From contig CAWDHQ010000001.1 in NCBI GenBank assembly GCA_963802215.1, positions 1,550,001 through 1,614,000 on the forward strand: 64,000 bases of DNA. The letters run 5' to 3'. Below are positions 1 to 7,065 of this stretch, piece after piece; position 1 is the first letter of the stretch; each line of letters opens with the position of its first letter. The translations under genes were made by a program, and so were the position numbers. This DNA comes from SHZI01 sp963802215. Its GTDB lineage: Bacteria > Pseudomonadota > Gammaproteobacteria > Steroidobacterales > GCA-2729495. A model generated the notes under the pieces. It was not told where the DNA came from, ran no database searches, and worked only from the letters and a program-made list of their open reading frames with translations.

Positions 1-800
1 TTCTCCTGCAGCTCGCGCTCCGCTTTCACCGCATTCCCGCGCGCCTTCTCGAGTTCCCCTTCCAGGTCCCGGGCGCGGCGCGCGGCGGCCGGGCCCTCCT
101 TCTCTGCCTGCCGCCTGGCGGACTCGGATTCCTCGTAGCGGCTGGCCAGGATCGCGTAGCGCTCCTCCGCATCAACGATGCGGGCTGCCAGTTCGGCCTT
201 CTCCCGGTCGAGCCCCTGGCTGGACTTCTCGGCCTGACGGAGGTGGGCAGCCATGCCGGCCAGCGCATCGCGATGCTCAGCGAGCCGGCCTGTCAGCTGC
301 TCGGTGCCTTCCTTGCCAAGCCGAACTTCAGCCGCCAGCTCACTGATCCTGCCCTGGGCGACGGCAAGCCCCGCGCGCAGGCTTTCGGCTTCCGCGCCGC
401 GTGCCTCGGCCTGGCGGCGCTGCTCTTCAACCTCGGCGCCCCGGTCAATGACTTCGTCCCGCAGGCGCTCGCAGTCCGACCGCGCTGCTGCCAGCTCCAG
501 CCGGGTTGTCCGCAGGTCCTCCTCCAGGCCTCCAGCCCACTCCCGCAACCGGAGGATCTCGCTGTCGCGGCCGTGAAGCTGATTCTCCAGCTCCACCCAG
601 TTGTCCATGAGCCGGCGGATCTCGGCGTCCACCCGGCGCAGCGCCAGGACGTTGGGGTCAACGACACCGTCGCCGGCTACGGGGCCGGCTGACGGCGCAG
701 CGACCAGGCCGGGGTCCAGAACCGGCGACTCACCCGTGGGATCGTCCTCGGCCAGGAGTTCCTGCACGTCCGTGGGCCTGCTCCGGTTCTTGCTGTCCAT
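1..800 (-). CDS. Coiled-coil protein, C-terminus cut by window edge
   Basis: The minus-strand frame is open from an ATG at 800 to the window edge, giving 266 visible residues (MDSKNRSRPTDV at the start). After an acidic, Pro/Gly-rich N-terminus of about 50 residues it is almost continuous heptad-like sequence rich in Glu, Arg, Ala, Leu and Gln, as in LELAAARSDCERLRDE and AARRARDLEGELEKA, so a long coiled coil is predicted. No signal peptide or membrane segment is visible in this part. It starts 5 bases after the stop of the LuxR-type regulator gene and is almost certainly co-transcribed with it. The functional domain, if any, lies beyond the window and no function is assigned. The several shorter open frames antisense to this region look like shadows. 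Confidence 0.7.
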   Translation of the reverse strand, partial: MDSKNRSRPTDVQELLAEDDPTGESPVLDPGLVAAPSAGPVAGDGVVDPNVLALRRVDAEIRRLMDNWVELENQLHGRDSEILRLREWAGGLEEDLRTTRLELAAARSDCERLRDEVIDRGAEVEEQRRQAEARGAEAESLRAGLAVAQGRISELAAEVRLGKEGTEQLTGRLAEHRDALAGMAAHLRQAEKSSQGLDREKAELAARIVDAEERYAILASRYEESESARRQAEKEGPAAARRARDLEGELEKARGNAVKAERELQE

Positions 801-805
801 GGGAC

Positions 806-1504
806 CTAACGGCTCGAGCCGTGTTCCTCGGCACCAAACTCATGCACGACGTTGACGATTGCGGTGCGCGTCGTCACCCCCAGTTTTGCCCGGATGGACT
901 TCAGGTAGGAGCGCACCGTTCCCGTGGTCAGGCCGGTACGCAGGGCAATCTCCTTGTCCTTCTGGCCGGTCATAAGCGCCTCGAGCACATGCCCTTCCCG
1001 GTTGGATAGCCTGTACTTCTGCTTGACGCGCTCGAAGTCAACATCCTTGGCAAGTGGCTCGACAATGGGCTCCACCAGCGCCGCAAACTGCTCCTGATCC
1101 GACGCGTCTTCGGCGCCATGCAGCCGCATGACGCGCAGGCTGAAGAATTCGTTACCCAGTGCAACAAGCACCGAACGCTGCCCCTGGCCGTCAATGACGG
1201 AGCGGGTGTAGTCGTCTTCGCCGCTATCCAGTGTGTCCTGCCACTGAAACAGGCTGCGCGCCTCAGCGAGCGCCTGGCCCAGCAGGCGCTGCTCGCTGGC
1301 CCGGGCGCTCTCCGGCACGGAGGAGAACAGCAGATCACCGTCACTATCCATGACCAGCAGCAGCGGCCGGCGCCGACGGCGCAGGATGCTGGTCAGCAGG
1401 GTGTCCCGCTCGAGGGCGCTCCCTCCGGTCTCGCGCGCCGCGCGCTCGACATCCGGGACACTCCCGGACCCCTTCGCTATAGGGCGCGTCGTGAAGATCG
1501 ACAT
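806..1504 (-). CDS. LuxR-type HTH transcriptional regulator
   Basis: This 232-residue protein has a C-terminal GerE/LuxR helix-turn-helix (LSNREGHVLEALMTGQ, then KEIALRTGLTTGTVRSYLKS and IRAKLGVTTRTA). No phosphoacceptor receiver motif is seen in the N-terminal 150 residues, which contain a short stretch resembling a sensory fold (PLLLVMDSDGDLLFSS), so it is an orphan one-domain-plus-HTH regulator. The frame is open up to 1603, but the ATG at 1504 is preceded by a strong AGGGGG ribosome site 6 bases away, so that start is preferred. The gene is divergent from the SDN-repeat operon that begins at 1985 and is followed at 5 bases by the coiled-coil gene. Control of the divergent operon is plausible from position only. 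Confidence 0.85.
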   Translation of the reverse strand: MSIFTTRPIAKGSGSVPDVERAARETGGSALERDTLLTSILRRRRRPLLLVMDSDGDLLFSSVPESARASEQRLLGQALAEARSLFQWQDTLDSGEDDYTRSVIDGQGQRSVLVALGNEFFSLRVMRLHGAEDASDQEQFAALVEPIVEPLAKDVDFERVKQKYRLSNREGHVLEALMTGQKDKEIALRTGLTTGTVRSYLKSIRAKLGVTTRTAIVNVVHEFGAEEHGSSR

Positions 1505-1984
1505 ATATACCCCCTGATTGCCCGGTTTTCCCGGCATGCAGGCAGCCGGCGGGTCTTGGCCAACGGAATCGCTCTTCTGGGCGATTACCCGTTCTCTCCG
1601 CACGATGTTCCGGCGTTATCTCTGAACTTGATCGCCCTTTGAACTATAGCCCCGTGTGTTCACCAAAGACAATCGCCGCGACCGGAAAGGCCTTATGTAG
1701 ACACCCGCTCACCGGGCCGCGCTCAGCCCCGACCCGACGCCGATACCCCAATTCTGGATACCCGGATCAGGGACACCTTTCCGCAGTAGCAATTCAGGGG
1801 CACCACAAAACGCACTACCAATCCGGGAATTGTGCCGGCTCCCCGAACGTGAAACTTTGAGGCCGTGGAAGACCATCGGGATTTCCCGAAGCGGGCTGAA
1901 ACACAGTTTGATGGCGACCGGAGCACCCGGCGCGGAACGTAACGGATCAGAAACGCAATGCACAATCGTAAGGGGATCAGCATC
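1505..1984. promoter_or_regulatory. 480-base divergent intergenic region between LuxR gene and SDN-repeat operon
   Basis: No convincing gene is present; the short frames at 1639-1860 and 1709-1963 lack ribosome sites and coding character. The region must hold the promoters of the leftward LuxR gene and the rightward amyloid-like operon. A recurring CAATTC(N)GG-type motif occurs at 1749-1757, 1790-1798 and, reversed, at 1823-1832, with the first two 41 bases apart (about four helical turns). I could not recognise a sigma-54 or clear sigma-70 promoter. Confidence 0.45.
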
Positions 1985-3886
1985 ATGAATCGCGACACAC
2001 TGACCCGGCTGCTGGCGCTTGCCGCCGCATCCGCGCTCATCGGTTCACCAATCGCCTCCGCCGAAGTCAACGGCGGGTCCTACGGCGGCACGCAAACCAA
2101 CAACGACAACCAGGCCGACGCCGGATCCGCCCAGGCCAACGACGACTCCACGGCCAGCGTCTCCTCGGATACGTCGGACAATTCGGACAACTCCGTCTCC
2201 CTGGACGAGGCTGACAACAGCGACAGCTCCGACAACAGCGAGAACAACAACGCCACGTCGACCGGCAGCTCCGCCTCCGCATCCGAGGACAGCACGTCCG
2301 TTGCCGTTGTTGGTTCAGGCAACGACAACCTGAATGACACGTCCGACAACTCGGACAACAGCGACAACTCCATCAACGCGGACAATAGCGACAACTCGGA
2401 CAACAGCGAAACCACTGATGCCACGTCGAACAACAGTTCCGCGTCGGCCAGCGACGACAGCACCGCTGTCGCCGTAACGGGCACCGGCAATGGCAATCAC
2501 AACGACAGCTCGGATAACTCCGACAACAGCGATAACAGCTACAACGCGGACAACAGCTCTGACCGCGATGCCACCGCGGACTCGGGCTCTGCCGCCGCCA
2601 CCGACGACAGCACCGCCGTTGCGGTCACCGACGTCGGCAATGACAACCTGAACGACAGCTCGAACAATTCGGACAACTCCAACAATTCCGACAACTCCGT
2701 GACCACCGAGGGTGCCGACAACAGCTCGGCGTCAGCGGGTGGCGGCGGCTGGTCTGCCCCGGAAAGCAGTTACGGCGGCGGCTATGGCGGCTCCAGCGGC
2801 AGTGCGGCAGCAAATAACGAAAGCACCGCCTCGGCCGACAACAGCGACAACTCGAACAACAGCGACAATTCGGACAACAGCGACAACTCCAACAATGCGC
2901 AGAACAACACCGTCAGCGGCGACAACGGGGGCTCTGCGGCGTCGGACGAAGCCGTCGCCATAACGGTGAACGGGACCGGCAACGACAACCTGAACGACAG
3001 CAGCAACAACAGCAACAACGCCAACGACAGTTCCTCGGCCGCCTCGGACGGAGCCGCCGCCGCCAACAACGGCAGCACGGCCACCGTCGACAGCAGTGAC
3101 AACTCCAACGACAGCACTGTCTCCGGGAGCGACCAGGCCTCGGTGGCGAACAATGACAGCGACGCCACGGCGGACAATTCGGACAGTTCCGACAATAGCC
3201 AGAACAATAATGTCTCGTCGGACAACGGTTCGTCCTCGGCCTCGGACGACGCCGTCGCAATAACCTCCAACAACTCGGGCAACGATAACCTGAACGACAG
3301 CTCCGACAACTCCAACAACTCCGACAATTCAGACAATTCCGACAACAGCTCGGCGTCGGTTGGCGGCGGATATGGCGGCGGGTACGACGAACGCGGCTAC
3401 GGTGGCAGCAGCGGCTCCGGTGCCGCCGCCAACAACGGCGGGTCGGCCACGGCCAACAACAGCGACAACAGCACGAGCCAGGACGCGGACGCCTCCAACG
3501 GCTCGGCGGCCGCCACCGGCGACAGCACGGCCAGCGTGGATAGCAGCGACAACTCGGATAACAGCAATAACAGCGACAACAGCAGCGCCAGCTCCTCCGA
3601 CGGGTCCGCCGCCGCCAACGGGACGGACAGCTCGGCCTCGGCAGACAACAGCATCAGCCTGGCCCGGGTCGCCGTAAACGTGAACATGCTGGACTCCAGC
3701 GTCAGCAACAACAGCGCCACGATCAATGGCGGCGAGGCCGACCTCACCGGGGCCAACGATATCGGCTCCGCGTTCAACGCGGCCGCCGGCATCAACGTCG
3801 GGGCGCAGAACGTCGGGGCCAACAGCCTGGTTGACCAGAACGTCAGCGTCGAGGCGAACCTGACCAGCGCCGGAGGCGGCGAATAG
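1985..3886 (+). CDS. Secreted SDN-repeat protein 1, candidate Fap-like amyloid subunit
   Basis: This 633-residue protein begins with a Sec signal peptide (LLALAAASALIGSPIASA, cleavage before EVNGG). The body is dominated by Ser, Asp and Asn in strings such as SDNSDNSDNS. About five copies of a longer unit occur, each a short beta-prone patch (for example STAVAVTGTG) followed by GNDNLNDSS and then SDN triplets. Two Gly/Tyr-rich inserts (around GGGYGGGY) are unique to this copy. The last ~80 residues change character and hold AAGINVGAQNVGANS and DQNVSVEANL, resembling the Asn/Gln/Ala-Gly motifs of Fap amyloid repeats. The mature chain has no Cys and almost no positive charge. The ATG at 1985 has AAGGGG 9 bases upstream and is preferred to the one at 1958. 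It is the first gene of a six-gene operon with a C39 peptidase and a beta-barrel exporter. The amyloid role is inference. Confidence 0.8.
   Translation: MNRDTLTRLLALAAASALIGSPIASAEVNGGSYGGTQTNNDNQADAGSAQANDDSTASVSSDTSDNSDNSVSLDEADNSDSSDNSENNNATSTGSSASASEDSTSVAVVGSGNDNLNDTSDNSDNSDNSINADNSDNSDNSETTDATSNNSSASASDDSTAVAVTGTGNGNHNDSSDNSDNSDNSYNADNSSDRDATADSGSAAATDDSTAVAVTDVGNDNLNDSSNNSDNSNNSDNSVTTEGADNSSASAGGGGWSAPESSYGGGYGGSSGSAAANNESTASADNSDNSNNSDNSDNSDNSNNAQNNTVSGDNGGSAASDEAVAITVNGTGNDNLNDSSNNSNNANDSSSAASDGAAAANNGSTATVDSSDNSNDSTVSGSDQASVANNDSDATADNSDSSDNSQNNNVSSDNGSSSASDDAVAITSNNSGNDNLNDSSDNSNNSDNSDNSDNSSASVGGGYGGGYDERGYGGSSGSGAAANNGGSATANNSDNSTSQDADASNGSAAATGDSTASVDSSDNSDNSNNSDNSSASSSDGSAAANGTDSSASADNSISLARVAVNVNMLDSSVSNNSATINGGEADLTGANDIGSAFNAAAGINVGAQNVGANSLVDQNVSVEANLTSAGGGE
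2140..3650 (+). repeat. Degenerate Ser-Asp-Asn coding repeat of subunit 1
   Basis: The DNA is a degenerate array of 9-base units of the type gacaacagc/gacaactcc encoding DNS, interrupted about every 60 codons by the longer valine-containing unit. Codons vary freely between units (agc, tcc, tcg; gac, gat; aac, aat), which shows the amino-acid pattern rather than the DNA is conserved. The array also creates long artefactual Leu-Ser-Glu open frames on the other strand. Confidence 0.8.
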
Positions 3887-3951
3887 GGCCGCCCGAACCA
3901 GACCCAAACTGTAACGCATTGATAACAAGCATGATAACGGGAGCAGACGAC

Positions 3952-5709
3952 ATGAAACCCACTTCACAGAGTACGGCGCTGAGCATCGCACTTGGTCTGG
4001 TGCTGGCCTTCGGGTCCGCCTGGGCCGGCGACGACAGCAACGACGCCAACAGCGCGACCGGCGGTTCCGCCCAGGCCAACGATGACAGCTCGGCCACCGT
4101 CGCCAGCGACGCCAGCAACAACAGCGACAATTCGAGCTATACCGACTCCAGCAACAACAGCGACAGCTCGAACAACAGCGAGAACAACGACGCCACGTCG
4201 GACAGCAGCGGCGCGTCAGCTGCGGACGACTCGACGGCGGTAACCGTCGCGGACTCCGTCAACAACAACGGCAATGACAGCTCCGACAACTCCAACAACA
4301 GCGACAATTCCGACAACAGCGACAACAGCAACAACTCGGACAACAGCGAAGCCACCGCCGCGACCTCCGACAACAGCGGCGCGTCGGCAGCGGAGGACTC
4401 CACTGCTGTCACCGTGGCGGACTCGCTGAACGACAACGGTAACGACAGCTCCGACAATTCGAACAACAGCGACAACAGCGACAACTCCGACAACAGCGAC
4501 AGCGCCACTGCTGACGCCACCGGGGAAAGCGCCGCGGCCAGCGACAGCTCCACCTCGGTCGCCGTGTCCAACGCGCTGAACGGCAACGGCAACGACAGCT
4601 CCGACAACTCCGACAACTCCGACAACAGCGACAACTCGTCCTACTCGGACACGTCGGACAACAGCTCGGCTGATGCGTCGTCCAGCAGCGCCGCCGCCAA
4701 CAACGGCAGCACGTCCACGGTGGACAACGCCGACAACTCCGACAACAGCGACAACTCCAACAACAGCGACAACTCCGACAACAGCCAGACCAACCAGGTC
4801 AGCGCCGACAACGGTGCGTCTTCCGCCTCGGATGACGCACTGGCCATCACGGTCAACGACTCGGCAAACGGTAATGGCAATGACAGCTCGGATAACTCCG
4901 ACAACAGCAATGCCAGCAGCTCGGACGCCAGTGGCTACGCGTCGTCGGCCAACAATGGCAGCACCGCGGAGACCGACAACAGCGACAACAGTGACAGCAG
5001 CTCGGTCAGCGGCAGCGGCGAGTCGGCCGTGGCCAACAACGGCAGCACGGCCACCGTTGACAACAGCGACAGCTCGAACAACAGCACCAACAACGACGTT
5101 TCGTCCGACAACGGCAGCTCGTCTGCTTCGGACGACGCGGTGGCGGTGACTGTCAACGATTCGCTGAACGGCAACGGCAACGACAGCTCCGACAACTCCG
5201 ACAACAGCGACAATTCGGACAACTCCGACAACAGTTCCGCGTCGGTGGCTGGCAATGGTGCGGCCGGCAATAATGGCGGCACCGCCTCGGTGGACAACAG
5301 CGACAACTCCCAGGAGTCGGACGCCTCGGCCGACGACTACTCGGCGGCAGCCAGCGACGGCGGGACGGCCACTGTTGACAGCAGCGACAACTCCGACAAC
5401 AGCGACAACTCCGACAATAGCTCGGCCAGCGCCAGCTCGGATTCCGCGGCTGCCAACAATGGTGGTACGGCGACGGTGGACAACAGCATCACGCTCGGTC
5501 CCATCGCTGCCAACGTGTCCATCCTGGACGCGAGCGTCTCGTCGAACAGCGTCACGGTTAACGCGGACGGCGGAACGGTCAACACCACCAACACGATTAC
5601 CGACAGCTTCAATGACGCCGCCGGTATCAACGTGGTGGGCCAGAACGCGGGCGCCAACAGCCAGATCCAGCAGAACATCAGCGTTCAGGCAAATCTGGAG
5701 GCACTGTAA
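3952..5709 (+). CDS. Secreted SDN-repeat protein 2, candidate Fap-like amyloid subunit
   Basis: This 585-residue paralogue of the preceding gene has signal peptide MKPTSQSTALSIALGLVLA ending at AWA before GDDSN. The mature protein is built from SDN triplets and five copies of a unit with a beta-prone patch (STAVTVADS, STSVAVSNA, DAVAVTVNDS) followed by N-x-N-x-NDSSDNS. By eye the mature chain has no Lys, Arg, His, Cys or Trp, an extreme composition. The C-terminal ~80 residues (ITLGPIAANVSILDASVSS, DSFNDAAGINVVGQNAGANS, IQQNISVQANL) closely match those of subunit 1. The ATG at 3952 is preceded by GGGAG at 8 bases, better than the frame start at 3919. Only 65 bases separate it from subunit 1, and a strong stem-loop follows at 5722. 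Absence of the Gly/Tyr inserts suggests the two subunits are not interchangeable. Role as major or minor fibre subunit is undetermined. Confidence 0.8.
   Translation: MKPTSQSTALSIALGLVLAFGSAWAGDDSNDANSATGGSAQANDDSSATVASDASNNSDNSSYTDSSNNSDSSNNSENNDATSDSSGASAADDSTAVTVADSVNNNGNDSSDNSNNSDNSDNSDNSNNSDNSEATAATSDNSGASAAEDSTAVTVADSLNDNGNDSSDNSNNSDNSDNSDNSDSATADATGESAAASDSSTSVAVSNALNGNGNDSSDNSDNSDNSDNSSYSDTSDNSSADASSSSAAANNGSTSTVDNADNSDNSDNSNNSDNSDNSQTNQVSADNGASSASDDALAITVNDSANGNGNDSSDNSDNSNASSSDASGYASSANNGSTAETDNSDNSDSSSVSGSGESAVANNGSTATVDNSDSSNNSTNNDVSSDNGSSSASDDAVAVTVNDSLNGNGNDSSDNSDNSDNSDNSDNSSASVAGNGAAGNNGGTASVDNSDNSQESDASADDYSAAASDGGTATVDSSDNSDNSDNSDNSSASASSDSAAANNGGTATVDNSITLGPIAANVSILDASVSSNSVTVNADGGTVNTTNTITDSFNDAAGINVVGQNAGANSQIQQNISVQANLEAL
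4080..5490 (+). repeat. Degenerate Ser-Asp-Asn coding repeat of subunit 2
   Basis: Same design as in the first subunit: gacaac(agc/tcc/tcg) units coding for DNS, with five valine-containing units spaced irregularly. It is denser and more regular than in subunit 1, with uninterrupted runs of four to five SDN triplets at about 4285-4345, 4465-4500, 4600-4635, 4730-4790 and 5185-5235. Confidence 0.75.
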
Positions 5710-5721
5710 GCGTCTGAATCA

Positions 5722-5760
5722 CTGACTGGGTGGGGATGCCCGGCATCCCCGCCCGGTCAG
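5722..5760 (+). terminator. 18-bp stem-loop after the subunit genes, no T-tract
   Basis: Bases 5722-5739 pair with 5743-5760 over 18 positions (two G-T wobbles) around a 3-base loop. It starts 13 bases after the stop of subunit 2 and lies 35 bases before the next start codon. There is no run of T after it, so it is more likely a 3' mRNA-stabilising element or partial attenuator than a full terminator. That would let the two subunits be expressed above the assembly genes. Confidence 0.6.
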
Positions 5761-5794
5761 GCCACTCAACGAATTCCAGGCGCCTTTTGTCACC

Positions 5795-6232
5795 ATGGAC
5801 AACCTGCCCCTCGCCTCAGCCATCCGGAAGGCCGCAGCCTGCGGAGTGACCGTGCTGGCCCTGACTGCCGGGGCTGGCGTGTCCCTGGCCGATGAGGCGC
5901 GGCTGCAGGAGGCCCTGGCACCGGCCGAGATGCCCGCCCCTGCGGAATCGGCCACGCTGGCGACTCTGGGCGCCGCTACAGCCGTCCCGGAGGACCTGCT
6001 GGGCAACGAGAGCGCGATGGCACGCATCGAGCTGGGTTCGATCGTGCTCAATGAGCAGGACGTGGACGGCGTCGTCCAGGGCAACGTGGCCACCGGCACC
6101 ACGAACGGCAACAACTCGATTTCAGACAGTGCTTTCGCCGGTGCGGCCGGGTTCGCAACGGCCATACAGAACACCGGAAACAACGTACTGATCCAGAATT
6201 CAACAATAATCAATGTCTCGCTGGATCCCTGA
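5795..6232 (+). CDS. Small secreted protein with the shared C-terminal module (FapA-like position)
   Basis: This 145-residue protein has a signal peptide (VTVLALTAGAGVSLA before DEARLQ), an Ala/Pro/Glu-rich spacer, and then essentially only the module found at the C-termini of the two SDN-repeat subunits: IELGSIVLNEQDVDG, NNSISDSAFAGAAGFATAIQ and NTGNNVLIQNSTIINVSL. It has no SDN repeats. In Pseudomonas the fap operon contains a small minor component (FapA) that tunes fibre composition, and the size and setting match that role. It could equally be a nucleator. No strong ribosome site precedes the ATG. It follows the stem-loop and precedes the C39 peptidase gene. The module resemblance is seen in the sequence; the role is inferred. 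Confidence 0.7.
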   Translation: MDNLPLASAIRKAAACGVTVLALTAGAGVSLADEARLQEALAPAEMPAPAESATLATLGAATAVPEDLLGNESAMARIELGSIVLNEQDVDGVVQGNVATGTTNGNNSISDSAFAGAAGFATAIQNTGNNVLIQNSTIINVSLDP

Positions 6233-6306
6233 CGGGATGTCAGATGGACGGTGGGTGCCGGGCCGGAGTAGCCTGTAGTCGGAACCACAAGGCATCAAGC
6301 CAGCGC

Positions 6307-7059
6307 ATGGACGTCTTCACCCACATGCACTTCCCCCGGGGCCTGGCCCCGCGGCCCACGGGCAGACAGCCCACCGCGCCGCTGTCGTACCTTCTGGCTG
6401 CCTCCCTTCTGTTCGTTGACCCGGCGACCGCCGGTTCCGTCTGGCTGCAGGGAGCCGAGGGCATCAGCAACGTCCCCGTCCGCAGCATCCAGGAGCGCAA
6501 GTTCGAACGCGTCGTCCGGCAGCAGTTCGACTTCAGTTGCGGCTCGGCCGCGCTCGCCACGCTGCTGACCTTCCACTACGACCAGGACACGGACGAGCAG
6601 GAACCGTTCCGCTGGATGTACGAGCGGGGTGACCAGGAGAAGATCTCCAAGGTCGGCTTCTCGCTGCTGGACATGAAGAAGTTCCTCGAGAGCGCCGGCT
6701 ACGAGGCAGACGGCTACAAGGCGACGCTGGATACGCTGGGAGAAGCGCGGGTGCCGGCCATCGCACTGATCAACATCCGCGGGTATCGCCACTTCGTCGT
6801 CGTCAAGGGCGTCCGGGACAACGAGGTGCTGCTGGGCGACCCTGCCCTCGGGCTCCGCAAGATGACCCGGCAGGAGTTCGAGAATTCCTGGGACAACGGC
6901 ATCCTGTTCATCATCCGGAACAAGTCCGAGGTTGGCGGCCGCACGTTCAACACCATGGCTGAATGGAGCCGCATACCCCGCGCGCCGCTGGGCCTGGCCC
7001 TTGCCGAGGAAAGCCTCGCCAGCGTCACGATATCCCTGCCGGGCTTTGGTGAGTTCTGA
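6307..7059 (+). CDS. fapD: C39-family cysteine peptidase, FapD-like
   Basis: This 250-residue protein has a hydrophobic export segment (LSYLLAASLLFVDPATA) followed by a papain-like C39 fold. The catalytic Cys is in QFDFSCGSAALATLL (about residue 78), the His in GYRHFVVVKG and the Asp in LLGDPALG. C39 peptidases cleave Gly-Gly leaders in bacteriocin export; a stand-alone periplasmic member, FapD, is part of the Pseudomonas functional amyloid system. There is no ABC transporter domain here, which fits FapD. An in-frame ATG at 6244 is possible, but the chosen start sits closer to the signal peptide; neither has a clear ribosome site. The next gene starts 6 bases after its stop. A second, unrelated-context C39 protein is encoded at 26032-26988. 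Confidence 0.8.
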   Translation: MDVFTHMHFPRGLAPRPTGRQPTAPLSYLLAASLLFVDPATAGSVWLQGAEGISNVPVRSIQERKFERVVRQQFDFSCGSAALATLLTFHYDQDTDEQEPFRWMYERGDQEKISKVGFSLLDMKKFLESAGYEADGYKATLDTLGEARVPAIALINIRGYRHFVVVKGVRDNEVLLGDPALGLRKMTRQEFENSWDNGILFIIRNKSEVGGRTFNTMAEWSRIPRAPLGLALAEESLASVTISLPGFGEF

Positions 7060-7065
7060 AGCCCC

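Noticed and set aside
2140..5490. CRISPR array or tandem minisatellite
   Set aside because: The repeats are 9-base coding triplets with synonymous variation, no unique spacers and no leader or cas genes.
2080..5678. Long minus-strand open frames with Leu-Ser-Glu repeats (for example 2782-3345 and 4137-4634) inside the SDN-repeat genes
   Set aside because: They are mirror images of the SDN repeat DNA read in the other direction, have no ribosome sites or export signals of their own, and only exist because gacaacagc-type repeats lack stop codons on either strand.
1985..5709. Gram-positive SD-repeat adhesins (Clf/Sdr type) or RTX toxins
   Set aside because: No LPXTG wall anchor, no GGxGxD nonapeptides and no type I secretion ABC transporter in the operon; the C39 peptidase has no ABC domain.
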